DNA from: Leucobacter sp. OLIS6
Lineage (GTDB): Bacteria; Actinomycetota; Actinomycetes; Actinomycetales; Microbacteriaceae
Assembly: GCF_002752355.1 (NCBI RefSeq)
Contig: NZ_MRAV01000014.1
Span: 248,001-312,000, forward strand
Direction: 5' to 3'
DNA: 64,000 nucleotides
The notes under the pieces were generated by a model that was given only the letters and a program-made list of their open reading frames with translations, searched no databases and had not been told where the DNA came from. The position numbers and the translations under genes are program-made. Shown here piece by piece: positions 25,003 to 34,183 of the stretch (positions are counted from its first letter, which is position 1; each line of letters begins with the position of its first letter).

Positions 25003-26678
25003 CCCGCTCCGTCGCGTTCGAGCGAGAGGCGACTCCGCTCGAACGAGTCATCGCCCTGGCCCTGCCCGAACGGTCGAAGCGCGCGCCCGGGGTCGTTCTC
25101 GGCGTGCTCGCGGACGCCTGCGTGGTCGGCCTGCTCGCGCTGAGCATGTGGCTCATCGTGCGCGCGGGGGAGCAGCCCCCGATCCTGCACCTGACCTTCG
25201 CGATCGTGGGCGTGCGCGCGCTCGCGATCGGTCGAGCCGCCTTCCGCTACGCGGAGCGGCTCGCCAGCCACCGTGCGGCGCTCACCCAGCTCTCCGATCT
25301 CCGCGTGCACGCCTACGAGCGCCTCGTCCCCAGGATCCCCGGCGCGATCGAGGACCGACGGCGGGGCGAAGTCCTCGGCGCCTTCGTCGACGATGTCGAC
25401 CAGCTGCAGGACCTTCCGCTCCGCGTCCGCCAGCCGATCGTGACGAGCAGCATCGTCATCGGTCTCGCCCTGCTCGCGATCGCGATCGTGTCGCCGCTCG
25501 CCGCCCTGATCCTCGCGTTGGCGCTCGCGGGGGCGGGCGTGCTCGCGATCCGCTGGTCCTCCAGGATCGCGGCCGAGAGCGATCGCGAGCTGGGCGCCGC
25601 GCGCGCGGCCCTGCTGGACACGCTGCTGGAGCGCTTCCGTGCGGCCGAGGCCCTCGCGGCGTTCGGCGCACTGGACCGGCAGCGGGCACGGATTTCCGCG
25701 GCCGAGGCCGAGCTGTCCCGCGTGCAGCTGCGCCGGGCCCGGGCCGCCGGGCTCAGCGCGGCCGTGCTCGGGGCGGCCTCGGGGATCGCCTCGATCGTGA
25801 TCCTGCTGCTGCTCGCGCCGGTGACCGGGCAGGGGCTCTCCGCTCCGCTGTTCGCGGCGGCGGTCGTGGTCCCGGCCGCGGTGTTCGAGGTGTTCGCGCT
25901 CGTGCCGACGGCGTTCGTGGCGCGACGCACCGCACTGGCGAGCGCCGAGCGGGTCGCCGAGCTGATCGAGACGCCGCTGCCGGCCGAGATCCCCGTCGAC
26001 GGTGCGGGCGATGGCGCCGCGGCTCCCGCTGAGGATCCGCGCGCCGCGCTGCTCGAGGTCCACGGCCTCTCCGCTGCGCACCCGGGTTCCGCCGGCCCCG
26101 CGTTCTCCGGAGTGAGCTTCGCGCTGCACCCGGGCGAGACACTGGTGGTGTCGGGCGAGAGCGGTGCGGGGAAGAGCACGCTCGCGGCTGCACTCGTGCG
26201 ATTCCTCGACTACTCGGGCTCGTACGCGATCCGTGGGCGGGAGGCGCGCGATCTCGCTCAGACGGAGGTGCGGGCCGTCGTCGGGCTCTGCGAGCAGACC
26301 CCGCACCTCTTCGACACCGACCTGCGGCAGAACCTGAAGTTCGCGAAGCCCGACGCGAGCGACGACGAGCTGCTGGCCGTGCTCGATCGGGTGCGTCTCG
26401 GCGACTGGGCACGTGCCCGCGGCGGGCTCGGTGCGCAGGTGGGCGAGCGCGGAGCGCTCGTCTCGGGCGGCCAGGCGCAGCGTATCGCGCTGGCCCGGGC
26501 GATCCTCGCGGAGTTCCCGGTCGTGATCCTCGACGAGCCGACCGCGGGTGTCGATCGGGAGGTCGCCGATGCGTTGCTCGCCGACCTGCTCGGGGCGCTG
26601 CCGGACGAGCGCGCCGCGATCCTGATCACCCACACCGAACTGCCCGAGGGGGTACGGGCGCGCCGCATCGAACTCTGA
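24999..26678 (+). CDS. cydC: Thiol reductant ABC exporter subunit CydC
   Basis: A 559-residue half-transporter: six-helix membrane domain, then nucleotide-binding domain with Walker A SGESGAGKST, signature VSGGQAQR and Walker B VVILDEPTAGVD. The helix segment GRAAFRYAERLASHRAAL is typical for CydC. It starts by an ATGA overlap with cydD. The gene ends 5 nt before the convergent Lrp-type gene, with no obvious terminator between them, so read-through antisense to that regulator is possible. Confidence 0.95.
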   Translation: MTRSVAFEREATPLERVIALALPERSKRAPGVVLGVLADACVVGLLALSMWLIVRAGEQPPILHLTFAIVGVRALAIGRAAFRYAERLASHRAALTQLSDLRVHAYERLVPRIPGAIEDRRRGEVLGAFVDDVDQLQDLPLRVRQPIVTSSIVIGLALLAIAIVSPLAALILALALAGAGVLAIRWSSRIAAESDRELGAARAALLDTLLERFRAAEALAAFGALDRQRARISAAEAELSRVQLRRARAAGLSAAVLGAASGIASIVILLLLAPVTGQGLSAPLFAAAVVVPAAVFEVFALVPTAFVARRTALASAERVAELIETPLPAEIPVDGAGDGAAAPAEDPRAALLEVHGLSAAHPGSAGPAFSGVSFALHPGETLVVSGESGAGKSTLAAALVRFLDYSGSYAIRGREARDLAQTEVRAVVGLCEQTPHLFDTDLRQNLKFAKPDASDDELLAVLDRVRLGDWARARGGLGAQVGERGALVSGGQAQRIALARAILAEFPVVILDEPTAGVDREVADALLADLLGALPDERAAILITHTELPEGVRARRIEL

Positions 26679-26683
26679 GCCGG

Positions 26684-27145
26684 TCAGACCGGGCTGAGGC
26701 CGCGGAAGTGGTCGAAGACGATCTGGGTCTGGGACTGGGCGAGCGCGGGATTCGAGCCGATGTGCTGCGCGATCAGATCGCGCAGCGCCGGCACGCTCGC
26801 GCACGCGACGTGGAGCACGAAGTCGCGATCGCCGCCGATCAGGTAGACCTGCTGCACCCCCGGCACCCGGCGCAGCTGCTCGGCGAGCACCGGGATTCCG
26901 TCGCGCTCGTGGCTCAGCACGCGGAGCAGGATCAGCGCGTTGACGCTGGACCCGGTCACCTCCGGATCGATGTCGGCGCGATATCCGCGGATCACCCCGG
27001 CGGCCTCGAGTGCGCGAACGCGCCCGTGGCAGGTGGAGACGGGCATTCCCACGCGAGCCGCGAGTTCGGTGTAGGGCAGACGGCCGTCCGCGGCGAGCTC
27101 GGAGAGGATCGCGCGGTCGGTCTCGGTGAGCGGGAAAGTGTTCAC
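26684..27145 (-). CDS. Lrp/AsnC family transcriptional regulator, probable KynR-type
   Basis: A 153-residue protein. The N-terminal helix-turn-helix (LTETDRAILSELAADGRLPYTELAARVGM, then STCHGRVRALEAAGVI) is followed by an AsnC ligand-binding (RAM) domain with GVQQVYLIGGDRDFVLHV. It is divergent from kynB-kynU-permease. In pseudomonads an Lrp/AsnC protein (KynR) activates the kynurenine genes, so the same role is likely here. Direct repeats in the 141-bp gap are its probable binding sites and would allow autoregulation. Confidence 0.9.
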   Translation of the reverse strand: MNTFPLTETDRAILSELAADGRLPYTELAARVGMPVSTCHGRVRALEAAGVIRGYRADIDPEVTGSSVNALILLRVLSHERDGIPVLAEQLRRVPGVQQVYLIGGDRDFVLHVACASVPALRDLIAQHIGSNPALAQSQTQIVFDHFRGLSPV

Positions 27146-27180
27146 GGGCTCCTCCAGATGGGCGGGTCACGCTGAAGCCT

Positions 27181-27220
27181 ATCCGGATGATCTACCGAAA
27201 GCTGGAAGATTTCCGGATTA
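27181..27220. promoter_or_regulatory. Repeat operator between the Lrp-type regulator and kynB
   Basis: TCCGGATGA (27182-27190) and TCCGGATTA (27212-27220) repeat with a period of 30 bp, and a GGAA-GAT-TTCC palindrome lies between them at 27204-27214. Helically phased sites of this kind suit an Lrp/AsnC octamer wrapping DNA. They lie about 65-105 nt before the kynB start, in the divergent promoter region. Confidence 0.5.
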
Positions 27221-27286
27221 TCGGCGCCAGTCCCGCGTTCTCGACAGACTGAGATCGAAACCGCACGTTCGCGATGGAGGGAAGCC

Positions 27287-27940
27287 GTGCAGATCATCGA
27301 CCTCAGCCCCGCAGTCGACGGTGCGACCGCCGTCTGGCCCGGCGACGCCCCGTTCCGCCTGCAGCGGCGCTGGTCGATCGCCGCGGGGGACTCCGTCTCC
27401 GTGCAGACCATCACGAGCACCGGCCACGTCGGTGCGCACATCGATGCACCCGCCCACGTGCTCGAGGGCGCCCCCGACGCCGCGTCGATCGATCTCGACG
27501 CCTGCATCGGATCCTGCCTGGTCCTCGACGTCTCCGAGCTGGTCGATCGCTCGAGCGATCCGTTCAGATTCGCGCCGGAGTCCGCGATCCGCGCGCGGAT
27601 CGCGGACGTCTCGGCCGCGCCCGTCGAACGCCTGCTGCTTCGGCATCGCGCGGTACCCGGCAACGACTGGATGCCGAAGAGCCCGGGCGTCGACCCCGCG
27701 TTCGTGCGCTGGTTCGCCGAACAGGGAGGTCGACTGCTCGGGATCGATCTCGACTCCTTCGATCCGCTGCAGGACAACGTGCTCGCGGCTCACCGGGCGG
27801 CCATCGCCGCAGAAATCGTACTGCTCGAAGGACTGGATCTCGCGCTCGCGCCCGAGGGGCCCGGCGAGCTCATCGCGTTCCCGCTGCGCCTGGTGGGCGC
27901 CGACGCATCGCCCGTGCACGCCGTGCTCCGGCGCCCCTGA
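27287..27940 (+). CDS. kynB: Arylformamidase (kynurenine formamidase), cyclase family
   Basis: A 217-residue metal-dependent hydrolase. The metal-binding motif [12 protein letters not shown] (HxGxHxDxPxH) near residue 48, [16 protein letters not shown] at the N-terminus and a late [10 protein letters not shown] identify KynB. It converts N-formylkynurenine to kynurenine. The GTG start at 27287 is supported by TGGAGGGAA 5 nt upstream. It is followed 41 nt later by kynU. Tryptophan dioxygenase (kynA) is not in the window. Confidence 0.93.
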   Translation: MQIIDLSPAVDGATAVWPGDAPFRLQRRWSIAAGDSVSVQTITSTGHVGAHIDAPAHVLEGAPDAASIDLDACIGSCLVLDVSELVDRSSDPFRFAPESAIRARIADVSAAPVERLLLRHRAVPGNDWMPKSPGVDPAFVRWFAEQGGRLLGIDLDSFDPLQDNVLAAHRAAIAAEIVLLEGLDLALAPEGPGELIAFPLRLVGADASPVHAVLRRP

Positions 27941-27981
27941 CCCCCCCCGAACTTCCCATCCCGGTCGACCGAGAGGACCCC

Positions 27982-29253
27982 ATGACCGACACCGACCGCA
28001 CTCCGATCACCCGCGCGTTCTGCGCGGAGGCCGATGCCCAGGACCCGCTGGCCGGGCTCCGCGACGAGTTCCTCCTCCCGGAGGGACTCGTGTACCTCGA
28101 CGGCAACTCGCTCGGAGCCAGGCCGAAGGGAGCGCTCGAACGCGCGGCGGCGGTCATCGAGCGCGAGTGGGGGCACGACCTCATCGCGAGCTGGAACACG
28201 CACGACTGGTTTGAACTGCCGAAGCGGATCGGCGCGAAGATCGGACGCCTGATCGGCGGCGAGCGCGGCGGATGCGTCGTGAGCGACACGACTTCGATCA
28301 ACCTGTTCAAGGTGCTCGCCGCCGCGCTGAAGATTCAGGAGCGGGCCGCTCCGGAACGCCGTGTCATCGTCTCGGAGCGCGAGAACTTCCCGACGGATCT
28401 CTACATGGTCGAGGGGCTCGCGAAGCTGCTGGACCGCGGCTACGAGCTGCGCCTCGTCGACGAGGATCTGCCGCTCTCGGAGGCGCTCCGCGCGGATGTC
28501 GCCGTGCTCCTGCTCACGCACGTGAACTACCGCACGGGGGCGCTCTGGGACATGGCGGCGGAGACGCGGCGTGCGCACGAGGCCGGTGTTCTGGTGATCT
28601 GGGATCTCTGCCACTCGGTCGGCGCGGTGCCCGTCCGCGTGAGCGAAGCGGACGCGGACTTCGCGATCGGCTGCACCTACAAGTACCTCAACGGAGGGCC
28701 GGGATCGCCGGCGTTCGTGTGGGTGCATGAGCGCCACCAGGCCACAGCCGAGCAGCCGCTCTCGGGCTGGTGGGGGCATGCCGCACCGTTCGACATGGCC
28801 GTCGCGTTCGAGCCCGCGCCGGGGATCGACCGCTTCCTCACCGGGACCCAGCCGATCGTCTCGCTCGCGATGACCGAGGTCGGTGTCGATCTTGCGCTGA
28901 GCGTCGACGACTGCGCGCTCCGTGAGAAGTCCCTCGCGCTCACGACCCTCTTCATGCACCTGGTGGACCAGCGGCTGTCGCATCACGATCTGACGCTCAT
29001 CACCCCGGAGGATCCGGGGCGACGGGGCAGTCACGTGAGTTACCGGCACCCGGAGGGGTACGCCGTCATGCAGGCGCTCATCGCGAACGGCGTCGTCGGC
29101 GACTACCGCGAGCCCGAGGTGCTGCGCTTCGGCATCACTCCGCTCTATGTCGGCTTCCTGGACGTGTGGGACGCGGTGGAGACGCTCCGATGGGTGCTCG
29201 ACGAGGAGGTATGGCGGGCGCCCGAGTTCCAGACCCGCGGCGCGGTCACCTGA
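27982..29253 (+). CDS. kynU: Kynureninase
   Basis: A 423-residue fold-type I PLP enzyme. [15 protein letters not shown] near the N-terminus, [27 protein letters not shown] and the PLP lysine in [15 protein letters not shown] (about residue 232) are kynureninase signatures. It cleaves kynurenine to anthranilate and alanine. With kynB upstream and a permease downstream this makes a compact module for uptake and breakdown of kynurenines. A GAGAGGACC ribosome binding site precedes the ATG. Confidence 0.95.
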   Translation: MTDTDRTPITRAFCAEADAQDPLAGLRDEFLLPEGLVYLDGNSLGARPKGALERAAAVIEREWGHDLIASWNTHDWFELPKRIGAKIGRLIGGERGGCVVSDTTSINLFKVLAAALKIQERAAPERRVIVSERENFPTDLYMVEGLAKLLDRGYELRLVDEDLPLSEALRADVAVLLLTHVNYRTGALWDMAAETRRAHEAGVLVIWDLCHSVGAVPVRVSEADADFAIGCTYKYLNGGPGSPAFVWVHERHQATAEQPLSGWWGHAAPFDMAVAFEPAPGIDRFLTGTQPIVSLAMTEVGVDLALSVDDCALREKSLALTTLFMHLVDQRLSHHDLTLITPEDPGRRGSHVSYRHPEGYAVMQALIANGVVGDYREPEVLRFGITPLYVGFLDVWDAVETLRWVLDEEVWRAPEFQTRGAVT

Positions 29254-29310
29254 GCGCCGACCGCTCCTGATCCAGCCCTGCAACGACGCACGACCGAACG
29301 GACCAGCACC

Positions 29311-30696
29311 ATGACTCGAGAGTTCAGCGACATCCAGACCCGCGAGATCGGGCTTCAGAAGACGCTCAGCGCCCGCCAGCTCAGCATGATCGCGCTGGGC
29401 GGGGCCATCGGCACCGGCCTCTTCCTGGGGAGCAAGTTCGCGATCGGGTTCGCCGGCCCGAGCGTGATCGTCAGCTACATGATCGGCGGTGCGATCGCGC
29501 TGATGCTCATGGGCGTGCTCGCCGAGATGACCGTGAGGCACCCGACCTCCGGATCCTTCGGCGCCTACGCCGAGCACTACCTGAACCCGCTGTCGGGGTT
29601 CCTCGTGCGCTACATGTACTGGGCCTGCATCGTGCTCGCGGTCGGCACCGAGGTGACGGCGGTCGGCGAGTACATGCAGCTCTGGTTCCCCGGTGTCCCG
29701 CCCTGGATCTGGGTCGTGCTCTTCTCCGCCGCTCTGATCGGCGTGAACGCGATGAACGTGAAGAACTTCGGCACGCTCGAGTACTGGTTCTCGGCGATCA
29801 AGGTGTTCGCGATCATCGCCTTCGTGATCGTGGCGGCCTGGCTCGTGTTCTTCTCGGGCGACGGCGGCTACGGGCTGCATAACTGGACGGCGGGAGAGGG
29901 GTTCATGCCGAACGGCCTGACCGGCATGTGGTTCGCCGTGATCGTCTCGATCTTCAGCTATCTGAGCATCGAGATGATCGCGGTCGCGGCCGGCGAAGCG
30001 AAGGAGCCGGAGGCGGCCGTCAAACGCGCCTTCAGAGCGACGATCTTCCGCCTCGTGGTCTTCTACTTCCTCACCCTGTCGCTGATCGTGTCGATCGCGC
30101 CGGTGTCCGAGATCCTCAGGGGCGGGAGCCCGTTCGTCACGGTGATGCAGCTCGTCGGGATCCCCTATGCGGACTCGCTCCTCAACTTCGTGGTGATCAT
30201 CGCGGCCCTGTCGGCGATGAACAGCCAGCTCTACATCTCCACCCGCATGATGTTCTCGCTGGCGCGAGCGGGGGAGGCGCCCCGGGCATTCGGGCGGGTC
30301 CGGCAGAACGGTGCGCCGCTCAACGCGCTGCTGCTGTCGACGGCCGGCATCGCGGTCGCGACGATCATCTACGTGCTGATCCCGGGTGAGGCGTTCACCA
30401 TGATGTTCGCCATCTCGATGTTCGGCGCGATGTTCACCTGGTTTATGATCTTCGTCACGCATATCGCCTTCCGGCGGCGGATCGCAGCTTCGGGGGAGGA
30501 GCTCGCCTACCGCGTGCCCGGGTCGCGCGTGGGCGCCGTCATCGGGGCGGTGCTGATGCTCGCGGTCGCGGTCTCGACGGCGTTCACGGAGGAATTCCGA
30601 GCGACGCTGCCGTTCGGAGTGCTGGCGCTCGTACTCGCCATCGGGGCCTTCTTCGTGCTGCGGAACCGGCGTCGGCGGACTGCTCAGCCGCTCTGA
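29311..30696 (+). CDS. APC-family amino acid permease, probably aromatic amino acid/kynurenine uptake
   Basis: A 461-residue transporter with 12 predicted membrane helices. It has the amino-acid transporter (AAT) hallmark QLSMIALGGAIGTGLFLGS, SYMIGGAIALMLMGVLAEM and the loop AVAAGEAKEPEAAVKRA. The gene lies 57 nt after kynU in the same direction, so tryptophan or kynurenine is a likely substrate, but the sequence alone does not fix specificity. Its last 13 nt overlap the convergent ribbon-helix-helix gene. Confidence 0.88.
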   Translation: MTREFSDIQTREIGLQKTLSARQLSMIALGGAIGTGLFLGSKFAIGFAGPSVIVSYMIGGAIALMLMGVLAEMTVRHPTSGSFGAYAEHYLNPLSGFLVRYMYWACIVLAVGTEVTAVGEYMQLWFPGVPPWIWVVLFSAALIGVNAMNVKNFGTLEYWFSAIKVFAIIAFVIVAAWLVFFSGDGGYGLHNWTAGEGFMPNGLTGMWFAVIVSIFSYLSIEMIAVAAGEAKEPEAAVKRAFRATIFRLVVFYFLTLSLIVSIAPVSEILRGGSPFVTVMQLVGIPYADSLLNFVVIIAALSAMNSQLYISTRMMFSLARAGEAPRAFGRVRQNGAPLNALLLSTAGIAVATIIYVLIPGEAFTMMFAISMFGAMFTWFMIFVTHIAFRRRIAASGEELAYRVPGSRVGAVIGAVLMLAVAVSTAFTEEFRATLPFGVLALVLAIGAFFVLRNRRRRTAQPL

Positions 30697-30947
30697 TCGG
30701 TGCGGGGCCGGCCTCGGCCGCGCATCGGTTCCGCCCCGGGATCCCGACCCGCGTCCGCGAGCGCCTGCCGCAGCAGCACCTCGATCTGCGCGTTCACCGA
30801 TCGGAGGTCGTCGGACGCCCACTTCGCGACGGCCGCGTGCACGCGGGGATCGAGCCGGAGCAGCAGCTGCTTGCGCTCACCGCTCCGTCGCTGCGACGAC
30901 CCCGTGTGCCGGCGGCCGTCCGCTTCCGCCTCGGACCTCTCGGACAT
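30684..30947 (-). CDS. Small ribbon-helix-helix (Arc-like) DNA-binding protein
   Basis: An 87-residue basic protein. The core RKQLLLRLDPRVHAAVAKWA, then DDLRSVNAQIEVLLRQAL (residues ~25-62), has the beta-strand plus two helices of Arc/MetJ-type regulators. The flanks are disordered and charged. It starts 2 nt after the SPFH gene stop and is clearly coupled to it. Arc-like proteins next to SPFH genes recur in actinobacteria. It may autoregulate the pair through the direct repeat at 31920. An antitoxin role cannot be excluded, but no toxin is seen. Confidence 0.75.
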   Translation of the reverse strand: MSERSEAEADGRRHTGSSQRRSGERKQLLLRLDPRVHAAVAKWASDDLRSVNAQIEVLLRQALADAGRDPGAEPMRGRGRPRTDQSG

Positions 30948-30949
30948 GA

Positions 30950-31891
30950 TCAGCTGTAGAGGGAGCCCGCATTGATGACGGGGGTCGCCCGCTGGTCGCT
31001 CGTGAGCACGAGCAGCAGGTTCGAGACCATCTGCGCGCGCCGTTCGTCGTCGAGCACCACGACGCCCTCCTGCTCGAGTCGGCCGAGGGCCTGCTCGACC
31101 ATGGTGACGGCGCCCTCGACGATCTTCTCGCGGGCGGCGATCACCGCGCTGGCCTGCTGGCGCTGGAGCATCGCCTGCGCGATCTCGGGAGCGTACGCGA
31201 GCGACGAGATGCGCACCTCGATCACTTCGAGGCCGGCGATCGCGACCCGCGCAGCGACCTCCTCGGCGAGCTCCGCCGAGACGAGATCCGTGCTGCCGCG
31301 CAGCGACTGCTCGCCCGGGCCCGGCTCGTCATACGGGTGGGTGGTCGCGACGTGCCGCAGCGCGGCCTCGGCCTGGGTCTCGATGAACTCGCCGTAGTTC
31401 TCGACGGCGAACATCGCCTTGGCCGTGTCGGCGACCTGCCAGACCACGATCGCCGCGATGTTGACCGGGTTGCCGTCCGAATCGTTGACCTTCAGCTCGT
31501 TGGTCTCGAAGTTGTGCACGCGCACCGAGACCTTCTTCCCGCTCGTGAAGGGGGCGACGAGGCTGATGCCGTCGCGGCGGACGGTTCCGACGTAGCGTCC
31601 GAAGAACTGCCGCACCGAGGTGTGGCCCGGCGTCACGATGGTGAGCATCGTGCAGATGAGCACCGCCCCGATGATGACGACGAGACCCAGGACGAGGATC
31701 GCCCCGCCGGCGCCGTCTCCGCTGTCGAGGAGTGCGCCGCCGCCGATGACCAGGAGGCCGCCGCCCGGGAATCCGATGATGGCGAGCAGCAGTGCCGTGA
31801 TGCCGGCCGCGCTGCCGAGGTGCCAGGCGGACCGCTCGGCGATATCGACGCGGATCCCGTCGTGGCCGACGGGTTCGGGGGTGGTGGTCAT
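30950..31891 (-). CDS. SPFH/Band 7 domain membrane protein
   Basis: A 313-residue stomatin-like protein. Two hydrophobic segments (about residues 28-50 and 60-88, Gly-rich) anchor it. The SPFH domain follows ([21 protein letters not shown] through [30 protein letters not shown]), then a helical region with [22 protein letters not shown], probably for oligomerisation. Family members organise membrane microdomains and proteases. It is coupled to the RHH gene downstream. Its promoter region lies at the 3' end of the aminotransferase gene. Confidence 0.9.
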   Translation of the reverse strand: MTTTPEPVGHDGIRVDIAERSAWHLGSAAGITALLLAIIGFPGGGLLVIGGGALLDSGDGAGGAILVLGLVVIIGAVLICTMLTIVTPGHTSVRQFFGRYVGTVRRDGISLVAPFTSGKKVSVRVHNFETNELKVNDSDGNPVNIAAIVVWQVADTAKAMFAVENYGEFIETQAEAALRHVATTHPYDEPGPGEQSLRGSTDLVSAELAEEVAARVAIAGLEVIEVRISSLAYAPEIAQAMLQRQQASAVIAAREKIVEGAVTMVEQALGRLEQEGVVVLDDERRAQMVSNLLLVLTSDQRATPVINAGSLYS

Positions 31892-31919
31892 GGGCGGGCT
31901 CCTTCGGTCGCCGGGGTGC

Positions 31920-31937
31920 GATATTAAAAAGATATCA
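31920..31937. promoter_or_regulatory. AT-rich direct repeat upstream of the SPFH-RHH unit
   Basis: GATATTA-AAAA-GATATCA gives two 7-bp units in an 11-bp period, one helical turn, in a very AT-rich island of an otherwise high-GC window. It lies 29 nt before the SPFH start and overlaps the stop codon of the upstream gene. It is a candidate operator for the RHH protein. Confidence 0.5.
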
Positions 31938-32699
31938 CTTTATGCGGAGCTGAGCTGGCGCGACCTCCTGCCAGGTCGCATCGATCGCCTCCCGGAACCG
32001 CGCGAGACGATGCGGATCCGGGGCGGGCGGCATAATGCCGTCGATGGCGCTCACCGGGCGGATCCCGTGCAGCGCGTTGACCGCCCAGACCTCGTGCGCA
32101 GCGAGCGCCTCCGGTTCGAGCGACGCGGAGGCGCGGGGGATCCCGAAGGCTGTCGCGGCCTCGTCGATGAGCCGTTCCGTCACGCTCGGCACCCGGGCGG
32201 AGACCTCGCTGGCGAACAGGACCCCGTCCTCCCACCAGATGAGCGACGTGGTCGCGCCCTCCACCGCCCGGCGCTGCGGATCGAGCAGCAGGGCCTCGGC
32301 GCCGAGGCTCCGATTGAGCTCGGCGAGCCGCGAGATGTTCGGTCCCTTGCGGTCGGGATGCTCGAGCACGACGCCGGGCGCGGAGCGCAGTTCGATCGCG
32401 GTGCGGAGCTCGGGCAGCGGCCGCAGCGACAGGCGCAGCTGCAGGCCGCGATCCGCTCCGCTGCGCCGGAGCTCCCAGCGGGGGAATCCCTCGCCGTACT
32501 CGGCGATGCGGAATCGTGCCTCGTCCAGGAAGTTGCCGAGGCCGCGGAGCCCGCCGCCGCTCGCTCGATGGGTGGAACAGACGAACCGGTCGATGTGGTG
32601 GCTCAGTCCGCGGACCTCCGCTCGCCCCTCGCGGACCCGCACGCGGAAGGAATCCGCCACGAGCAGCTCGTCGCGCGGTGCGGGCTCCGGATGCGTCAC
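31935..32699 (-). CDS. pabC: Aminotransferase class IV, probable 4-amino-4-deoxychorismate lyase
   Basis: A 254-residue fold-type IV PLP protein. ISRLAELNRSLGAEALLLDPQ holds the mid-chain region near the cofactor, followed by RAVEGATTSLIWWEDGVLF and VWAVNALHGIRPV, typical of PabC/branched-chain aminotransferases. The catalytic lysine would be in HPDRKGPNISRL. The divergent pabB, 55 nt away, supports a PabC role (release of p-aminobenzoate for folate). The start is GTG at 32699. The stop codon lies within the repeat operator of the SPFH gene. Confidence 0.8.
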   Translation of the reverse strand: MTHPEPAPRDELLVADSFRVRVREGRAEVRGLSHHIDRFVCSTHRASGGGLRGLGNFLDEARFRIAEYGEGFPRWELRRSGADRGLQLRLSLRPLPELRTAIELRSAPGVVLEHPDRKGPNISRLAELNRSLGAEALLLDPQRRAVEGATTSLIWWEDGVLFASEVSARVPSVTERLIDEAATAFGIPRASASLEPEALAAHEVWAVNALHGIRPVSAIDGIMPPAPDPHRLARFREAIDATWQEVAPAQLRIK

Positions 32700-32754
32700 G
32701 GCGCTGCCCCTTCCTCGCGCGGTCCCTGGCTCCGTCCCACACTACGCTGGCTGC

Positions 32755-34131
32755 ATGGTCGAAGCGGTGCGCGGTGCGGTTCGCACCCTGCCGTACCCGG
32801 GGGATCCCGAAGCGGTCGCGCGGGCGCTGTCCACGGAGCCGGCCTGGTTCTGGCTTGACGGCTCCGCCGCAGGGGACTCCCGGACGAGCTATCTCGGCGC
32901 GGCCGATCAGGTCGTCGACGCCCGGCCCGGCCGGGAGCAGGAGTTCCTGGCGCTGCTCGAGCCCTCGAACGACGCGGGTGCTCGCCGCGGTTTCTCCGGC
33001 GGCTGGGTCGTCGCCCTGTCGTACGAGTTCGGCGTGGCGCTGCTCGACCTCGAGCCGGCCCCCGACACCGCGGCTCCCGCCTTCGCCCTGCGGGCATCGA
33101 CCGTGCTCGTGATCGATCACGAACAGGAGGCCGCCGAACTGCGGGGCGAGAGCGACGCGGCGATCGACGCGTGGATCGCGCGGTTCGGGACCAGCCTCTT
33201 CGCCGAGCCCCGGGCGGTCGGCGAGCGGGCCGACGAGAAGGGATCGGACGGCCCGGCAGAGTCCACGGGGGCGCCCGCGTGGCGGCGGACCGCGGCGGAC
33301 TACCGCGCCGACGTCGAGGCTTGCCGTTCCGCGATCGCGGCGGGCGACGCCTACGTGCTCTGCCTCACGGACACCGCCGAGATCGAGGGGAGCTTCGACG
33401 CGCTCGACCTCTACCGCGAGCTGCGGGCGGCGGGCGGCGCGATCCGCGGCGGCGTCGTCGCGTCGCGCGATCGTGCGCTCGTCAGCGCCAGCCCCGAGCG
33501 CTTCATCGAGATCCGCGGGGACGGCGTGACGACCCGGCCGATCAAGGGCACGCGGCGGAGGGATTCCGATCCGGCACGGGACGCCGAGCTCGCGACCGAG
33601 CTCGCCCACGACCCGAAGGAACGCGCCGAGAACCTCATGATCGTCGATCTCATGCGCAACGACCTCAGCCGGGTCTGCCGGCCGGGCAGCGTCCGCGTGG
33701 ACGGCTTCCTCAGGGTCGAGACCCACGCGCACGTGCACCAGCTCGTGAGCACCGTCCGCGGCCGCCTCGAACCGGGCGCGGGCATCGCCGAGGTGCTCCG
33801 ATCCTGCTTCCCCGGCGGATCCATGACGGGGGCGCCGAAGCGCCGTGCGGTGGAGATCCTCGCCGGGCTCGAACGGGGGCCGCGTGGCCTCTATTCGGGA
33901 TGCTTCGGGTGGATCGGAGACGGGGGCGACGCCGAGCTCGCGATGACGATCCGGAGCGCCGAACTGCGCGGAGGATCGCCCGAGCCCGGACCGGCTCCGT
34001 CGCGTTTCGAGACCGCTCGCGTCGGCGCCGGAGGCGGCATCACCGCGGACTCGGATCCTGAACGCGAACGCGCGGAGAAGGAGCTGAAGGCGGTGCCCCT
34101 GATCCGCGCGCTCGGCGCGGTATCCTGGTGA
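32755..34131 (+). CDS. pabB: Aminodeoxychorismate synthase component I
   Basis: A 458-residue chorismate-binding enzyme. The C-terminal domain has the signatures TTRPIKGTRRR, AENLMIVDLMRNDLSRVC and CFPGGSMTGAPKRRAVEIL. The PIKGT form distinguishes PabB/TrpE from isochorismate synthases, and the gene lacks a fused glutamine amidotransferase. A loop rich in Gly/Glu/Ser (residues ~155-175) separates the N-terminal domain. TACGCT (32743-32748) lies 6 nt before the ATG, so the message is probably leaderless. It is divergent from pabC. A separate PabA must supply ammonia. Confidence 0.9.
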   Translation: MVEAVRGAVRTLPYPGDPEAVARALSTEPAWFWLDGSAAGDSRTSYLGAADQVVDARPGREQEFLALLEPSNDAGARRGFSGGWVVALSYEFGVALLDLEPAPDTAAPAFALRASTVLVIDHEQEAAELRGESDAAIDAWIARFGTSLFAEPRAVGERADEKGSDGPAESTGAPAWRRTAADYRADVEACRSAIAAGDAYVLCLTDTAEIEGSFDALDLYRELRAAGGAIRGGVVASRDRALVSASPERFIEIRGDGVTTRPIKGTRRRDSDPARDAELATELAHDPKERAENLMIVDLMRNDLSRVCRPGSVRVDGFLRVETHAHVHQLVSTVRGRLEPGAGIAEVLRSCFPGGSMTGAPKRRAVEILAGLERGPRGLYSGCFGWIGDGGDAELAMTIRSAELRGGSPEPGPAPSRFETARVGAGGGITADSDPERERAEKELKAVPLIRALGAVSW

Positions 34132-34183
34132 CTTGTGCGCCCGCTGCCGAGCGGGTGCGTGCGAGTAAGAGATCGAGGTGCGC

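Noticed and set aside
27790-30822. 1010-codon open frame on the minus strand
   Set aside because: Antisense to kynU and the permease; composition (His/Asp/Arg-rich) is typical of an antisense shadow.
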